NCBI GenBank assembly: GCA_025361625.1
Contig: JANYKL010000149.1
Location: forward strand, 1-43,637
DNA: 43,637 nucleotides
From: Acidobacteriaceae bacterium
GTDB lineage: Bacteria > Acidobacteriota > Terriglobia > Terriglobales > Acidobacteriaceae
Direction of reading: 5' to 3'
Position 1 is the first letter of the stretch; every line of letters begins with the position of its first letter. Below are positions 1 through 8,673 of this stretch, piece by piece. A model generated the notes under the pieces. That model saw only the letters and a program-made list of their open reading frames with translations. It searched no databases and was not told the origin of the DNA. The translations under genes and the position numbers were made by a program.

Positions 1-528
1 CGCAATCATTTCAAGGGCGGTAGTGAAGGCGTGTCCCGCCCGGACCGCGCGCGCCAGGGTATCGATTGCGGCGGGGAATTGCTCTTCAAATTTCTTAAAT
101 CGCTTCGATCGCAGATGTGACGCGTAGGCATACGGTATAAAAAATCCCACCAGTATGCCAAGCCAGCCATAAAGCAAATTGCCCCCCCAAGCCGCGGCTA
201 GTAAGGCACACACAACTGCTGAGATGGCGCACAGCATCAGGAAATTGCCGGCCCTCAGGTCAACGTTGCCCTGAGCAAGAGTTTTTCGCAGTTCTGAAAC
301 CCGATCCGAGCGCCGCAGATAACTGTCAAACGCGGGGATGCCGCTCAGCAATTCATCACGCAAAATTGCGCGATCTCCAACCGCTGTAGCATCGCGAACT
401 TGGTCGTTCGAGAGGCGGTTTCGCAGGACTCGGGACTGTGCTTTTCGCTGATCGAAAAGGGAAATGGCTGCGAACGCCAGTAGCGTGACAACGATAAAAA
501 CCAGAATCGCGAGGATGAAAATCGACAA
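1..528 (-). CDS. tadB: Tad pilus inner-membrane platform protein TadB (partial)
   Basis: First 176 residues of a T2SSF/TadB-type platform protein; the C-terminal part lies beyond position 1. Platform proteins sit in the inner membrane and couple the CpaF ATPase to pilin extrusion. Visible: an N-terminal membrane segment (residues 3-22), a charged cytoplasmic stretch, two more membrane segments (about 81-100 and 105-120), then the family motif FPAAIDTLARAVRAG with HAFTTALEMI at the window edge, which is the conserved start of the T2SSF domain. No ATG fits; the best start is TTG at 528, which follows the cpaF stop by three bases, so translational coupling is likely. I translated this frame by hand because it lacks an ATG. 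Confidence 0.88.
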   Translation of the reverse strand, partial: MSIFILAILVFIVVTLLAFAAISLFDQRKAQSRVLRNRLSNDQVRDATAVGDRAILRDELLSGIPAFDSYLRRSDRVSELRKTLAQGNVDLRAGNFLMLCAISAVVCALLAAAWGGNLLYGWLGILVGFFIPYAYASHLRSKRFKKFEEQFPAAIDTLARAVRAGHAFTTALEMIA

Positions 529-531
529 GCC

Positions 532-1827
532 CTACACCTCCATCCGCGATTCGAACAGCGCAGGGCTTAGACGGCATCCAGCAGTCGCCAAACGTTCGGC
601 GAAATGCGGCGCGACGCCGGTAGAACGGAACACGCCTCGGACTTTGCCGCTCTCGTCCACTCCGCTGCGCTCGAAGATAAAGATGTCTTGCAAAATGATC
701 ATGTCGTCGACAATTCCCGTCACTTCCGAAACCGTGATAATTTTGCGCGTCCCATCCGACAAGCGCGCCACTTGAACCACGGCATGCACGGCGTTCGCAA
801 TCTGATGGCGGATGGCGCGCTCCGGGATATTCAGGTTTGCCATCGAAACCATATTTTCAATACGAGCTAGCGCGTCGCGCGGAGAGTTCGCGTGCACCGT
901 GGTCAGGGAACCTTCATGACCCGTGTTCATTGCCTGCAACATGTCAAAAGCTTCCTCACCACGCACCTCGCCAACCACGATACGGTCAGGCCGCATTCGC
1001 AAACTATTGATCACAAGTTGCCGCATCCGCACGGAACCTTTGCCTTCGATGTTTGGGGGACGCGTTTCAAGGCGAACAATGTGCTCCTGCTTGAGCTGGA
1101 GCTCGGCCGCGTCTTCGATGGTTACGATTCGCTCGGAATTCGGGATGTAACCGGAAAGAACGTTCAAAACTGTGGTTTTGCCTGCGCCCGTGCCGCCGGA
1201 AATAATCAGGTTCAGTCGCCCCTTCACCATGGCGGAGAGCAATTCCAGCATCGGCTCAGTCAGTGACCGATTATCGAGCATGTTGCGAGCCGTAATCGGA
1301 TCGCGCCCGAAACGTCGAATCGAGAGGCAAGCCCCATCCAGAGCCAATGGAGGAATGATGGCATTGACACGCGATCCATCTTGCAGGCGGGCATCGACCA
1401 TGGGCGATGATTCGTCAACCCGCCGGCCGATGCGCGAGACGATGCGATCGATAATCTGCATTAGGTGCTGGTTGTCTTTGAACTTCAGGCCCGTGATTTC
1501 AAGCTTTCCCCCGCGCTCCACATAAACGCGGTCAAATCGGTTCACCAGTATGTCCGACACGGTCGGATCTTTGAGAAGCGGCTCAAGTGGGCCTAAGCCG
1601 AAAATCTCATCGAGAATTTCCCGCGAAAGTTGCTCGCGCTCCGTAAAACTTAAAGGAACAGCTTCACTATTGATTGAACTACGAATAAGAACAAGAACTT
1701 CGTCGCGCGCGGAGTCGCTGGTGGTGCGTCCGAGTTTCTCCAGATCAAGGCGGTCGAGAATCTTGCGATGCAGGTCAGACTTAACCTGCTGGTAATCGCC
1801 GCGTTCGAAAGTTTGCAGATTAGCCAT
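532..1827 (-). CDS. cpaF: Tad pilus assembly ATPase CpaF (TadA)
   Basis: Hexameric secretion ATPase of the VirB11/TadA family that powers Flp pilus assembly at the inner membrane. The 431-residue length is normal for CpaF. Visible: N-terminal helical domain with the family stretch [19 protein letters not shown] (about 78-96), Walker A GGTGAGKT at 211-218, the Asp-box/Walker B region [12 protein letters not shown] near 280, and the conserved [13 protein letters not shown] segment. It lies 88 bases downstream of cpaE and its stop nearly touches the TTG start of tadB. The ribosome-binding site before the ATG is weak, although the start matches the family N-terminus. Confidence 0.96.
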   Translation of the reverse strand: MANLQTFERGDYQQVKSDLHRKILDRLDLEKLGRTTSDSARDEVLVLIRSSINSEAVPLSFTEREQLSREILDEIFGLGPLEPLLKDPTVSDILVNRFDRVYVERGGKLEITGLKFKDNQHLMQIIDRIVSRIGRRVDESSPMVDARLQDGSRVNAIIPPLALDGACLSIRRFGRDPITARNMLDNRSLTEPMLELLSAMVKGRLNLIISGGTGAGKTTVLNVLSGYIPNSERIVTIEDAAELQLKQEHIVRLETRPPNIEGKGSVRMRQLVINSLRMRPDRIVVGEVRGEEAFDMLQAMNTGHEGSLTTVHANSPRDALARIENMVSMANLNIPERAIRHQIANAVHAVVQVARLSDGTRKIITVSEVTGIVDDMIILQDIFIFERSGVDESGKVRGVFRSTGVAPHFAERLATAGCRLSPALFESRMEV

Positions 1828-1846
1828 ATTTTCTAAACCACACGGC

Positions 1847-1882
1847 GCACTTCTTATTGCACTTCGCTTTGAACTTCGCCCC
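1847..1882. repeat. Three 12-base tandem copies upstream of cpaF
   Basis: Three back-to-back 12-base units begin at 1847, 1859 and 1871 and share the core G(C/A)ACTTC. They occupy much of the 88-base gap between cpaE and cpaF, just upstream of the cpaF start on the minus strand. Same type of short tandem duplication as those flanking mdh, icd, the P-loop kinase and sdhC. No function can be read from the sequence. Confidence 0.7.
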
Positions 1883-1915
1883 CGTCGCCGGTTACCAGTC
1901 TAGTTGGTTTAGTAC

Positions 1916-3085
1916 CTAAACGGTCTTGAAAAGCGACCAAGCCTTACGTTTTACGTCCAAATCATCTTTCGTCAGGTGGTCAGCCAGTCCGGCTATGGAG
2001 CGCGAAATCTCTGAGTTTCCCTGATCCATTAGAGGGACTCCGCAATCGATTGCCGTCGACACCGCAACGTACTGGTTGGGAATACGCCACAGAATGGGCG
2101 ATCCTATAGCCGTTTCTGCCTGACGTTCATCAAACCCAGCAATCTTGCGATAGCGGTTCAACACCAACCCGAAACGGTCTCGCGATCCCGTGTCACCCAG
2201 GTATTGCGCCACCCGGCCTGCGCTCCATAACGAGGCTACGTCCGTATGCCCGATCAACAAAATTTTCTCCGACAGATTGCTGACGAGGTGAGTTGCACTA
2301 TCCAAGCGAGAAGATACGTCTACTACCACGTACTTAAACATGCCGACTATGGTGTCGAATAGACGTGCGATGTCCGAGGTTGATTGCTCAACGATCGAGG
2401 GGAAACTTGACCCTGCAAGAACCTGCAGGCCGCGGTCGTGGCGAACCATGAAACTTTCTAACAGGGAAGAATCGAGCCGATGCAGGTTAGTCACCGCGTC
2501 CCCCACCGTGAACGACGGCCTGAGATTCAGATGCAGCGTGCAATGCCCCATTGGAGCAAGATCGACGAGCGCGGTGCTGTGATGCACTTGCAGAGCTAGC
2601 GCCAGATTGACAGCTACGGTCGTGGCTCCGCTGCCACCTTTGGCGTTGACGACCGAAAATACTTTTCCGCGAGAATTGTCCCGGCTCGGCTTTCGGCGGG
2701 TTGCCGTCAGGCGCACGAATGCATCGAGCAGATCACTGGTGCTCGTAGGTCGCGCGATGAACTCACGCACTCCCGCTCGCATCGCGCTCACGATGAGTTG
2801 CGGTTGCGTCATGGGACCGATGGCGAATACCGCGGCGTCCGGAATTTCCTGGCGCAGAAATTCAATGGCGCGAAGGGCCGTCGCGACATCGTTGCCGGGC
2901 ATATCGACGACAATAACGTCAGGAGCGAAGGCCTGGGTTTTGCGAATGACGGGATCATTCGCCGCCAGCGGCATGCTCGAATTGCTGCAGACACTACGGG
3001 CGACGCTCGTTCCATCCACCAGAACCTGCAGCACAGCACGCTGGTCGTTGTCGGTGGCGAATACCGCTACTGACAATTCCGGCAT
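1916..3085 (-). CDS. cpaE: Tad pilus assembly protein CpaE/TadZ (REC-like plus MinD/ParA ATPase)
   Basis: Localisation factor of the Tad machine; family members place the pilus apparatus in the cell. Residues 1-125 look like a response-regulator receiver fold with a possible acceptor Asp61 (DVIVVDMPG). Residues 140-389 form a MinD/ParA-type ATPase domain. The P-loop reads KGGSGATT (149-156): the signature lysine K149 is kept but the usual lysine before TT is alanine, as is common in CpaE/TadZ, so the ATPase is atypical. A plausible SD (AAGGTGG) precedes the ATG. Operon position between cpaC and cpaF supports the call. Confidence 0.94.
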   Translation of the reverse strand: MPELSVAVFATDNDQRAVLQVLVDGTSVARSVCSNSSMPLAANDPVIRKTQAFAPDVIVVDMPGNDVATALRAIEFLRQEIPDAAVFAIGPMTQPQLIVSAMRAGVREFIARPTSTSDLLDAFVRLTATRRKPSRDNSRGKVFSVVNAKGGSGATTVAVNLALALQVHHSTALVDLAPMGHCTLHLNLRPSFTVGDAVTNLHRLDSSLLESFMVRHDRGLQVLAGSSFPSIVEQSTSDIARLFDTIVGMFKYVVVDVSSRLDSATHLVSNLSEKILLIGHTDVASLWSAGRVAQYLGDTGSRDRFGLVLNRYRKIAGFDERQAETAIGSPILWRIPNQYVAVSTAIDCGVPLMDQGNSEISRSIAGLADHLTKDDLDVKRKAWSLFKTV

Positions 3086-3139
3086 GACTCTTTACCACCT
3101 TCTAAGTGTCCCCACCACATCGTTGAGATCTTGGAGGCC

Positions 3140-4585
3140 CTACGGTAAACGCTTGTCTTTCTTCTTATCGAACGCGCCTCTATCCATAAACGGCTCCGGG
3201 GCCGCGGGCGGTATCGGATTTTGTGCTGAGGGTGCAATCTTGCGCACCGTGCAAAGAACCATCAATTCAGAATTACTCTTTTGATCGCTCTTGCTTCTAA
3301 AAAATGTTCCGATGATTGGAATATCGCCAAGGAAGGGAAATTTATTTGCCACTTTCGTAACGCGATTGTCCATCAAACCGGCGATAACAAAACTCTGCCC
3401 GTCCTGCACTTCGAATTCGGTGTCAGCCTTGCGCGTGCTGATTGCGGGAATCGTTGTACCGGAGACGGTAACTGAATCAGCAAAATCTAGCGTGCTGACC
3501 TCGGGGATTACATGCAGATGAATGTTGCCGTTCGGTTGGATGATGGGCGTGAACTTCAGACGCACGCCAAACTCCCGGAATTGAATGGTAACGGTTGAAA
3601 CTCCGCCCGTCCCCGGCTGCACGACCGGGAAGGGAAATTCTCCGCCAGCAAGAAAACTCGCCTCTTTGCCGTTCAACGCAACCAGATTGGGTTCAGCCAG
3701 AATCTGCAGCAGATTATGCGATTGTAACGCTTCAATGACCAACCCCAGATGAACCTGGGGATTGAAAAAAAACATATTCAAAGCGTTGGTAATTGTCGGG
3801 ATGGCGGAAGTTGTTCCGGTTCCGTTGCTGTTCGTTGGATTCGTGATTGTCCCAGGATTGATGGAGCCAAATTGCCCTGTAGTAGAGGTTCCGATGGTGT
3901 TGGCCGCACCGGTCGAGAATAGATTGAAGCCCACCTGCGATAGCGCCGAGCGATCTACTTCCGCGAATTTAACTTCCAGCAGCACTTCATCCGCTCCGAC
4001 TGGGCCAAACGTAAGCACGTTCACCACATTTTTCGAGTAAGCAGTAGCGAGCGATCCTGCGTGCTTGGCTACATCTTCGGTGGTGACGTGGCCGGAGAGC
4101 ACAATCGCCGATCGCGAGGGGGTGACCGATATGCGCTCATCCGGAAAGAGTCGGTTCATCTCCTCGGTTGCGGCCGTGATGTCGTCATCGACTCTAAGGT
4201 CGAAACTGCGGCTACGCTCGAGTTCATCCCATATGAGGAGGGAGACTTCACCAGGGGCAAGGCCATTAACCAGCACCTGGGTCGGAGTAATGGTTAAGGC
4301 ATCCGCGACGGACGGATCGGTCACCGAGACGCGTTTCAATCTTTCCGTCGTGTTAATCAAGAGAGACTTGCCGACCATCACTCGCAGGGGAACCGCTCCC
4401 GCCGTTACCCCCGGGGCGCTCGGGGGCGGCGCCGTCGTCTGCGCCGGCGGCGCCGACTCGGTAGCCTGCGCTGTAGTTTGGGCGGAGACGCTGGTTGCGG
4501 ATTTATTCTCCGCTTCGGTTGGGCTCGCAAACATCGTCGATGCGCCTAGACAAACGACGGCAACGGCGAGTGTAAAGATTTTCAT
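3140..4585 (-). CDS. cpaC: Tad pilus outer-membrane secretin CpaC (RcpA)
   Basis: Outer-membrane secretin channel through which the Flp pilus exits. The start at 4585 is preferred over the longer frame to 4648: it gives a clean signal peptide (MKIFTLAVAVVCLGAS) and has GAGG nine bases upstream. After the signal peptide comes an Ala/Thr/Pro-rich linker, the pilus/secretin N-terminal domain (VGKSLLINTTERLKRVSV), a BON-like region, and the C-terminal secretin domain with AGGEFPFPV and GDIPIIGTFFRS. The mature protein ends in a short Pro- and Lys-rich tail. About 481 residues, normal for CpaC. It lies 101 bases downstream of cpaB and 54 upstream of cpaE. Confidence 0.95.
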   Translation of the reverse strand: MKIFTLAVAVVCLGASTMFASPTEAENKSATSVSAQTTAQATESAPPAQTTAPPPSAPGVTAGAVPLRVMVGKSLLINTTERLKRVSVTDPSVADALTITPTQVLVNGLAPGEVSLLIWDELERSRSFDLRVDDDITAATEEMNRLFPDERISVTPSRSAIVLSGHVTTEDVAKHAGSLATAYSKNVVNVLTFGPVGADEVLLEVKFAEVDRSALSQVGFNLFSTGAANTIGTSTTGQFGSINPGTITNPTNSNGTGTTSAIPTITNALNMFFFNPQVHLGLVIEALQSHNLLQILAEPNLVALNGKEASFLAGGEFPFPVVQPGTGGVSTVTIQFREFGVRLKFTPIIQPNGNIHLHVIPEVSTLDFADSVTVSGTTIPAISTRKADTEFEVQDGQSFVIAGLMDNRVTKVANKFPFLGDIPIIGTFFRSKSDQKSNSELMVLCTVRKIAPSAQNPIPPAAPEPFMDRGAFDKKKDKRLP

Positions 4586-4686
4586 GAATTCGAGCCTCTG
4601 AGGGGATGCAAGCATGGGGTCTGGAGTAAAGCTGAACCGCACAACCATAATTTATCTGGATTGCGCTCTCAAGTGGCAAAAACGGC

Positions 4687-5511
4687 TCAAAACTTTGTTT
4701 CGTCCCGTTTACTGCCGCGGATCATCTCGACCGCGTACGGCGCATTGGCTGGCGGTGTTGCTTTGGCGATTGTTCTTTTGGCCCGGGGCTTCGATTCGGT
4801 CGGCGGCGGCGTGTCCCCAACATATAACGAACTCGCTCTGGTTGCGCCGATTGCCCCCTTCTTCGTGTCCAGCGGATTTCTTAAGGAGAGTTGGATACGC
4901 CCTTCCTGAGAAACTAAGGCAAGTTTTTGCGCGTCGTCCGGCGAGACCAGCAGCGTGATCACAGGAGACGGTTGCGCCTCGGAATTTCGATCCAAACTCT
5001 TGCCCACCGCCATTACCGCGACGTTCTCGAGCACAGTTGTCGTCTGGCTATCGTTCCCTCCACTTCTAGTGCCCGTGGAAAGAACGTCAACCCGTGTGCC
5101 GGGTTGAACAAAGCCGGCTACTGAAACAACGTCATTGACCCGAACCGAAACAGCACGCATCCCCGTAGGAATCAGCGATGGCAAACCATTCCCTGATTCG
5201 AGCGACGCTAATTTGCTTGGCAGCAGGAATTCCCCCTTACTGATGGGAAAGATTACACTCCGCCCCAACACCTCGCGGGCTGAAGTGTAGGCGTTTGGAG
5301 GCACCGCCGATTGGGGAACAGTGACGGGCCGAACATTGTCAGAGCTAATTTTTACCCCAAGCTGAATATCGCTCGCGGCAACCAGAACCGTCACGCCCGG
5401 TTCAACACCCTGCCCTGAAAAAAGTCGAAGGCGGTTGTAGACGCTATAGCTGACCAGAAGTCCAACAGCGAGAGCGAGTCCTCCGATCATCAACAATCGG
5501 CTTCGATGCAT
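4687..5511 (-). CDS. cpaB: Flp pilus assembly protein CpaB (RcpC), SAF domain
   Basis: Periplasmic partner of the Tad secretin. One N-terminal membrane segment (about 7-26) anchors it. Next comes a SAF domain (about 40-105, with GVTVLVAASDIQLGVKIS), then the RcpC/CpaB C-terminal domain with a motif (RAVSVRVNDVVSVAGFVQPG) typical of the family. The extreme C-terminus (about residues 220-274) is rich in Pro, Ala and Lys and probably disordered. 274 residues is usual. GGAAGGAAGAG directly precedes the ATG. It is the first gene after the flp pilin; there is no TadV/CpaA prepilin peptidase between them. Confidence 0.93.
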   Translation of the reverse strand: MHRSRLLMIGGLALAVGLLVSYSVYNRLRLFSGQGVEPGVTVLVAASDIQLGVKISSDNVRPVTVPQSAVPPNAYTSAREVLGRSVIFPISKGEFLLPSKLASLESGNGLPSLIPTGMRAVSVRVNDVVSVAGFVQPGTRVDVLSTGTRSGGNDSQTTTVLENVAVMAVGKSLDRNSEAQPSPVITLLVSPDDAQKLALVSQEGRIQLSLRNPLDTKKGAIGATRASSLYVGDTPPPTESKPRAKRTIAKATPPANAPYAVEMIRGSKRDETKF

Positions 5512-5618
5512 TCTCTTCCTTCCGACAAGTTTAGGCGCGGATCACTTAAACGGGGCAGTCCAAACCGTTGCGTCAACGCCCGATCACGATTTCTCTTCGC
5601 TAAGCGCGCAGGAATCGA

Positions 5619-5786
5619 CTACTGGCCGACCTGGCTAGCCACAGACGAGAAGACATTGTTGGCATTGCCGCCGATGAGGCGCACCGTGCCAATAACGATT
5701 ACTAGAATCACCGCGAGCATCACGGCATATTCCGCGATGTCCTGGCCCTCTTCCGCGCACAACAAACCCTTGACCAATTCAGCCAT
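5619..5786 (-). CDS. flp: Flp/Fap-type major pilin
   Basis: A 55-residue Flp pilin. The leader MAELVKGLLCAEEG is followed by the Flp box QDIAEYAVMLAVILVIV. Cleavage is expected after Gly14, which puts Glu at +5 and Tyr at +6, the hallmark of Flp pilins recognised by TadV/CpaA peptidases. The hydrophobic helix then forms the filament core. A purine-rich SD (AAAGGGG) sits just before the ATG. It is first in the cpaBCEF-tadB gene order and 108 bases upstream of cpaB, which fits a highly expressed lead gene. A 13-base duplicated motif lies upstream at 5802-5827. Confidence 0.93.
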   Translation of the reverse strand: MAELVKGLLCAEEGQDIAEYAVMLAVILVIVIGTVRLIGGNANNVFSSVASQVGQ

Positions 5787-5801
5787 ATATGACCCCTTTC
5801 A

Positions 5802-5827
5802 CTGATTCAAATGTCTGATTCGAGATT
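5802..5827. repeat. 13-base imperfect duplication upstream of flp
   Basis: Two adjacent copies starting CTGATTC (5802-5814 and 5815-5827) in the presumed leader of the flp pilin gene, which is read on the minus strand. The 191-base gap to the next gene otherwise shows no convincing sigma-70 or sigma-54 promoter by eye. Confidence 0.5.
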
Positions 5828-5977
5828 CCTTCCCCATTCGGTAAGAATGTGGGGAGTGACAAGATTGCTCCTAGTTTCGCAGATAAGGAACCAATCCGGG
5901 AACATTTTTTCGCTTTTTTGTACAGAAACGCTCACTTTGCCACGGTCCCATTGGCCCGGTGGCTGATAGTGCGGGGC

Positions 5978-7435
5978 CTACGCCCGGCGCTTGCGAATGA
6001 ATATGACTGCCCGTGCATCGGAAAAAACGCTCTCCCAATCTGAATCGATCAAAAGTGCCTGGGTCAGCGCGCATGACGGTGGCAGCAGCACGCTATCGAC
6101 TCTCCAGTAGTCAAGGGTAGCCTTCCAATCGTTGTGGAGTTCGACGGTCCTTTCAAACTGCCGCATCACGTCGTCACCGTACAGGTCAGCACGGCCATCC
6201 ACGAAAACTCGCCAATCTGGATAAAGCTTCAATATCACGTATCCTCCCCAATCGTAATAGGCGAAAATCCGACCCCTAGACTTGGCAGAGATTAGCGATT
6301 GGATGGCGGACTCAGGATAGATCTCGGCTTCACGGATTGCCTGATGACGGCCCAGGATGACCCACTTAGATAACGCAAACGCCGCGATCAGGACTACAAC
6401 TCCAATGTCAAACAGCGGTCGGAGGCGCTCGAACCGAATTTCTACTCTCCCGGGCACCAGTGGCTGCCATCGATCGGGGATGGTGGCAATGACGGGCACT
6501 GCAAGCAAAACGAAAATAGGAATGTGCCTGGCGGCGTCGAGTGAGGCGGCTCCCGCCAAAAAGAGAGGCAGCAGCACTCGCATCTTCGGCCGCCTCGAGG
6601 AAAACGCGAGAGCGACCACGAGCACGAGCCACAGCAGAATCGTCGGCGTATAGATCAGTCGATGAAAATCGGGCGAGAACCACTCGCTGATGTAAGACCG
6701 CATGCCCGCCGAACTTAGAGTCGTAAAAGGATATCTAAAAAGTTGTGCGCCGCTCGGATTGAGTGGCACAATCGCAACCATCGCAACAAGAAGCAGGCTG
6801 ACGCGCAGGATCACCGGCCGCACATCTGCCCAGCCGGTGCCGCCGAGGGCAACCTCGCATAAGAGCCCCACGCCGTAGGCGATAAGCAAGGCCGGAGCCA
6901 GCGCAAAGCCGGCATGTAAGTTCAGCCACAGCAGGAAAACGACGGGAATCCAGAGGAGAAATTTAGGTTTCTGCTCCCCAGATTCAACCAGCCAAAGCAG
7001 CAACGCAGTGAAGGTGAAGGTAAACATTTGCGGGCGCACGCCCCAGGTCGGCGCGGCCGCCAGCGCCCCCAGGGTGGTAGCTGCCGCTGCCCAATGCGGC
7101 CGGCTCTTGCAACGAGCGTAGAGAAGCATGAATCCGGCGCTCGTAACAATCGACGAAAAGATAATCAGTGCGGTGCAGCCAAGATGCTTCCAGAGTTCAA
7201 AGAACGCGATCTCACTTAGCCATTCGTGAGATACCCAGGGTGCTCCCGCGCGCGTGAATGAAAATGGGTCGAAGTGTGGTATTTGCCCGGTTTCCATGAT
7301 CCACTGGCCGGTCCGCAGATGCCACCAAAGATCGGGGTCGATGGCATTGCGCGCCGTCATCGCCAGCAACCCGAAAAGAACGATGCCTGCAAAAGTGGCG
7401 TGACGTTGCGCACCACGATTTCCGGCGTTGATCAT
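5978..7435 (-). CDS. Polytopic membrane protein, GT-C-like
   Basis: 485 residues with roughly ten hydrophobic segments. The N-terminal part carries DPDLWWHLRTGQWI (33-46) and WVSHEWLSE (about 67-75), an Asp/His/Trp-rich first loop typical of a family of bacterial hypothetical proteins that resemble GT-C glycosyltransferases acting with lipid-linked sugars. The C-terminal soluble part contains YYDWGGYVILKLYPDWRVF and FVDGRADLYGD, also conserved in that family. The exact substrate cannot be told. It is divergent from the GT87-like gene at 7474. Classification as a transferase is inference from topology and the loop motif. Confidence 0.8.
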   Translation of the reverse strand: MINAGNRGAQRHATFAGIVLFGLLAMTARNAIDPDLWWHLRTGQWIMETGQIPHFDPFSFTRAGAPWVSHEWLSEIAFFELWKHLGCTALIIFSSIVTSAGFMLLYARCKSRPHWAAAATTLGALAAAPTWGVRPQMFTFTFTALLLWLVESGEQKPKFLLWIPVVFLLWLNLHAGFALAPALLIAYGVGLLCEVALGGTGWADVRPVILRVSLLLVAMVAIVPLNPSGAQLFRYPFTTLSSAGMRSYISEWFSPDFHRLIYTPTILLWLVLVVALAFSSRRPKMRVLLPLFLAGAASLDAARHIPIFVLLAVPVIATIPDRWQPLVPGRVEIRFERLRPLFDIGVVVLIAAFALSKWVILGRHQAIREAEIYPESAIQSLISAKSRGRIFAYYDWGGYVILKLYPDWRVFVDGRADLYGDDVMRQFERTVELHNDWKATLDYWRVDSVLLPPSCALTQALLIDSDWESVFSDARAVIFIRKRRA

Positions 7436-7443
7436 CGCAAGCG

Positions 7444-7449
7444 ATTATA
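7444..7449 (-). promoter_or_regulatory. Possible -10 box (TATAAT) in the 38-base divergent gap
   Basis: On the minus strand the bases 7449-7444 read TATAAT, nine bases before the ATG at 7435, with no good TTGACA 16-18 bases upstream. If used, the transcript would be leaderless or nearly so. The same AT-rich stretch could supply a -10 for the divergent gene at 7474. Position-based suggestion only. Confidence 0.25.
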
Positions 7450-7473
7450 GAATCAATTCGTCCAGAGCTAGAC

Positions 7474-8673
7474 ATGACACTGAACACGCTAAAACGAAAG
7501 AAGTTCGTCGTTGTTTTTCTGCTGGCGATGACTCTGTGTAACTTTATTCTCGCGTTTCAACTAATTCCCAAAGTCCGGAATGGGTATCAAGACTTCACCA
7601 TCTTCTACACCGGCGCCTTGCTGGTGAGAAGCGGGCATGCTGCTTCGTTGTACGATTTAGCCACGCAATTTCGCACCCAGCAGTTGTTCACTAACGTCCC
7701 TATACGGCTCGGGCCGCTGCCCTTCAATCATCCCCCCTTCGAGGCTCTTTTTTTCGTGCCTTTCACCTTTCTGGGTTATTGGCCTGCATATCTGACATGG
7801 ACGCTGCTCAACCTGATCATGCTCGCTGCAAGTGCCTTTGTACTGAAAACCAAGGTCCCGCAGTTCTCAGTGGTCCCCGCGGAGATTCTCGCCATCGGTG
7901 GGGTGGCTTTTTTCCCAGCAGCGATGGCCATGATTCAAGGGCAAGACGTCATAGCGCTGCTTGTGCTTTTTGTTCTGGCGATCGTCATGCTCGATCGTGG
8001 AAATGATGAGATGGCGGGTGTGCTTCTTGGTTTCGGCCTGTTCCGGCCTCAATTTGCCGTTCCGGTGGTTGTGATTCTGGCCTTTCGACGGTGGAGAATA
8101 CTGCTGGGGTTTGCGCCCGTGGCCGCGCTGCTCGGTCTGGTTACCGTATGGTTAATGGGATGGAACGGGCCTATAAACTACGTCCGCTTCGTGTTACGCC
8201 TTGAAGCGACCAAGGCCCGCGCTTACGGACCCGAGGCAGTGCCGAATCTCCGCGGTTTGATTTTGACGATACCGGGAATCTCCGCCATCGGGCGGCCCGC
8301 GCATATTCTTGTCATTGTTTCGTCGCTGCTCGTATTATTCTTCTCGTTGCGCAGGGTCGTAAAGGGCAGCGATTCGATCCTATTCGTGTCCAGCCTGGCG
8401 GTCGTGACTACAATCCTCGTTAATTTCCACTCCCTTGTTTACGACCTAACTCTTATCTTGCCGACCGCGCTTCTCCTTGTTTTTGCAACCGTGAAAGGCG
8501 AGGGAACACGCAGGGAAATACAAATCGCTCTTCTAACGGCTCTTCTATTTCTGACACCGCTTTATGTTTTCCTTTGGCTTTATGCCGAATCTTTTTATTT
8601 GTTTTCACTCGTGCTGATTTGGATTCTGATCAGAATGCTTCGGACGCCTCCTCCCGCCGAGGTGCCTGCCTGA
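7474..8673 (+). CDS. GT87-family (DUF2029) membrane glycosyltransferase-like protein
   Basis: 399-residue polytopic membrane protein with about ten hydrophobic segments. The first periplasmic loop has D40-F41 and F44-Y45 in QDFTIFYTGALLVRSG, then HAASLYD and NHPPFEALFFVPF, the pattern of DUF2029/GT87 proteins. Characterised GT87 members (for example mycobacterial mannosyltransferases) use polyprenyl-phosphate sugars on the outer face of the inner membrane; the substrate here is unknown. The last bases overlap the next gene, a second GT87-like protein, so the two are probably co-expressed. Confidence 0.85.
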   Translation: MTLNTLKRKKFVVVFLLAMTLCNFILAFQLIPKVRNGYQDFTIFYTGALLVRSGHAASLYDLATQFRTQQLFTNVPIRLGPLPFNHPPFEALFFVPFTFLGYWPAYLTWTLLNLIMLAASAFVLKTKVPQFSVVPAEILAIGGVAFFPAAMAMIQGQDVIALLVLFVLAIVMLDRGNDEMAGVLLGFGLFRPQFAVPVVVILAFRRWRILLGFAPVAALLGLVTVWLMGWNGPINYVRFVLRLEATKARAYGPEAVPNLRGLILTIPGISAIGRPAHILVIVSSLLVLFFSLRRVVKGSDSILFVSSLAVVTTILVNFHSLVYDLTLILPTALLLVFATVKGEGTRREIQIALLTALLFLTPLYVFLWLYAESFYLFSLVLIWILIRMLRTPPPAEVPA

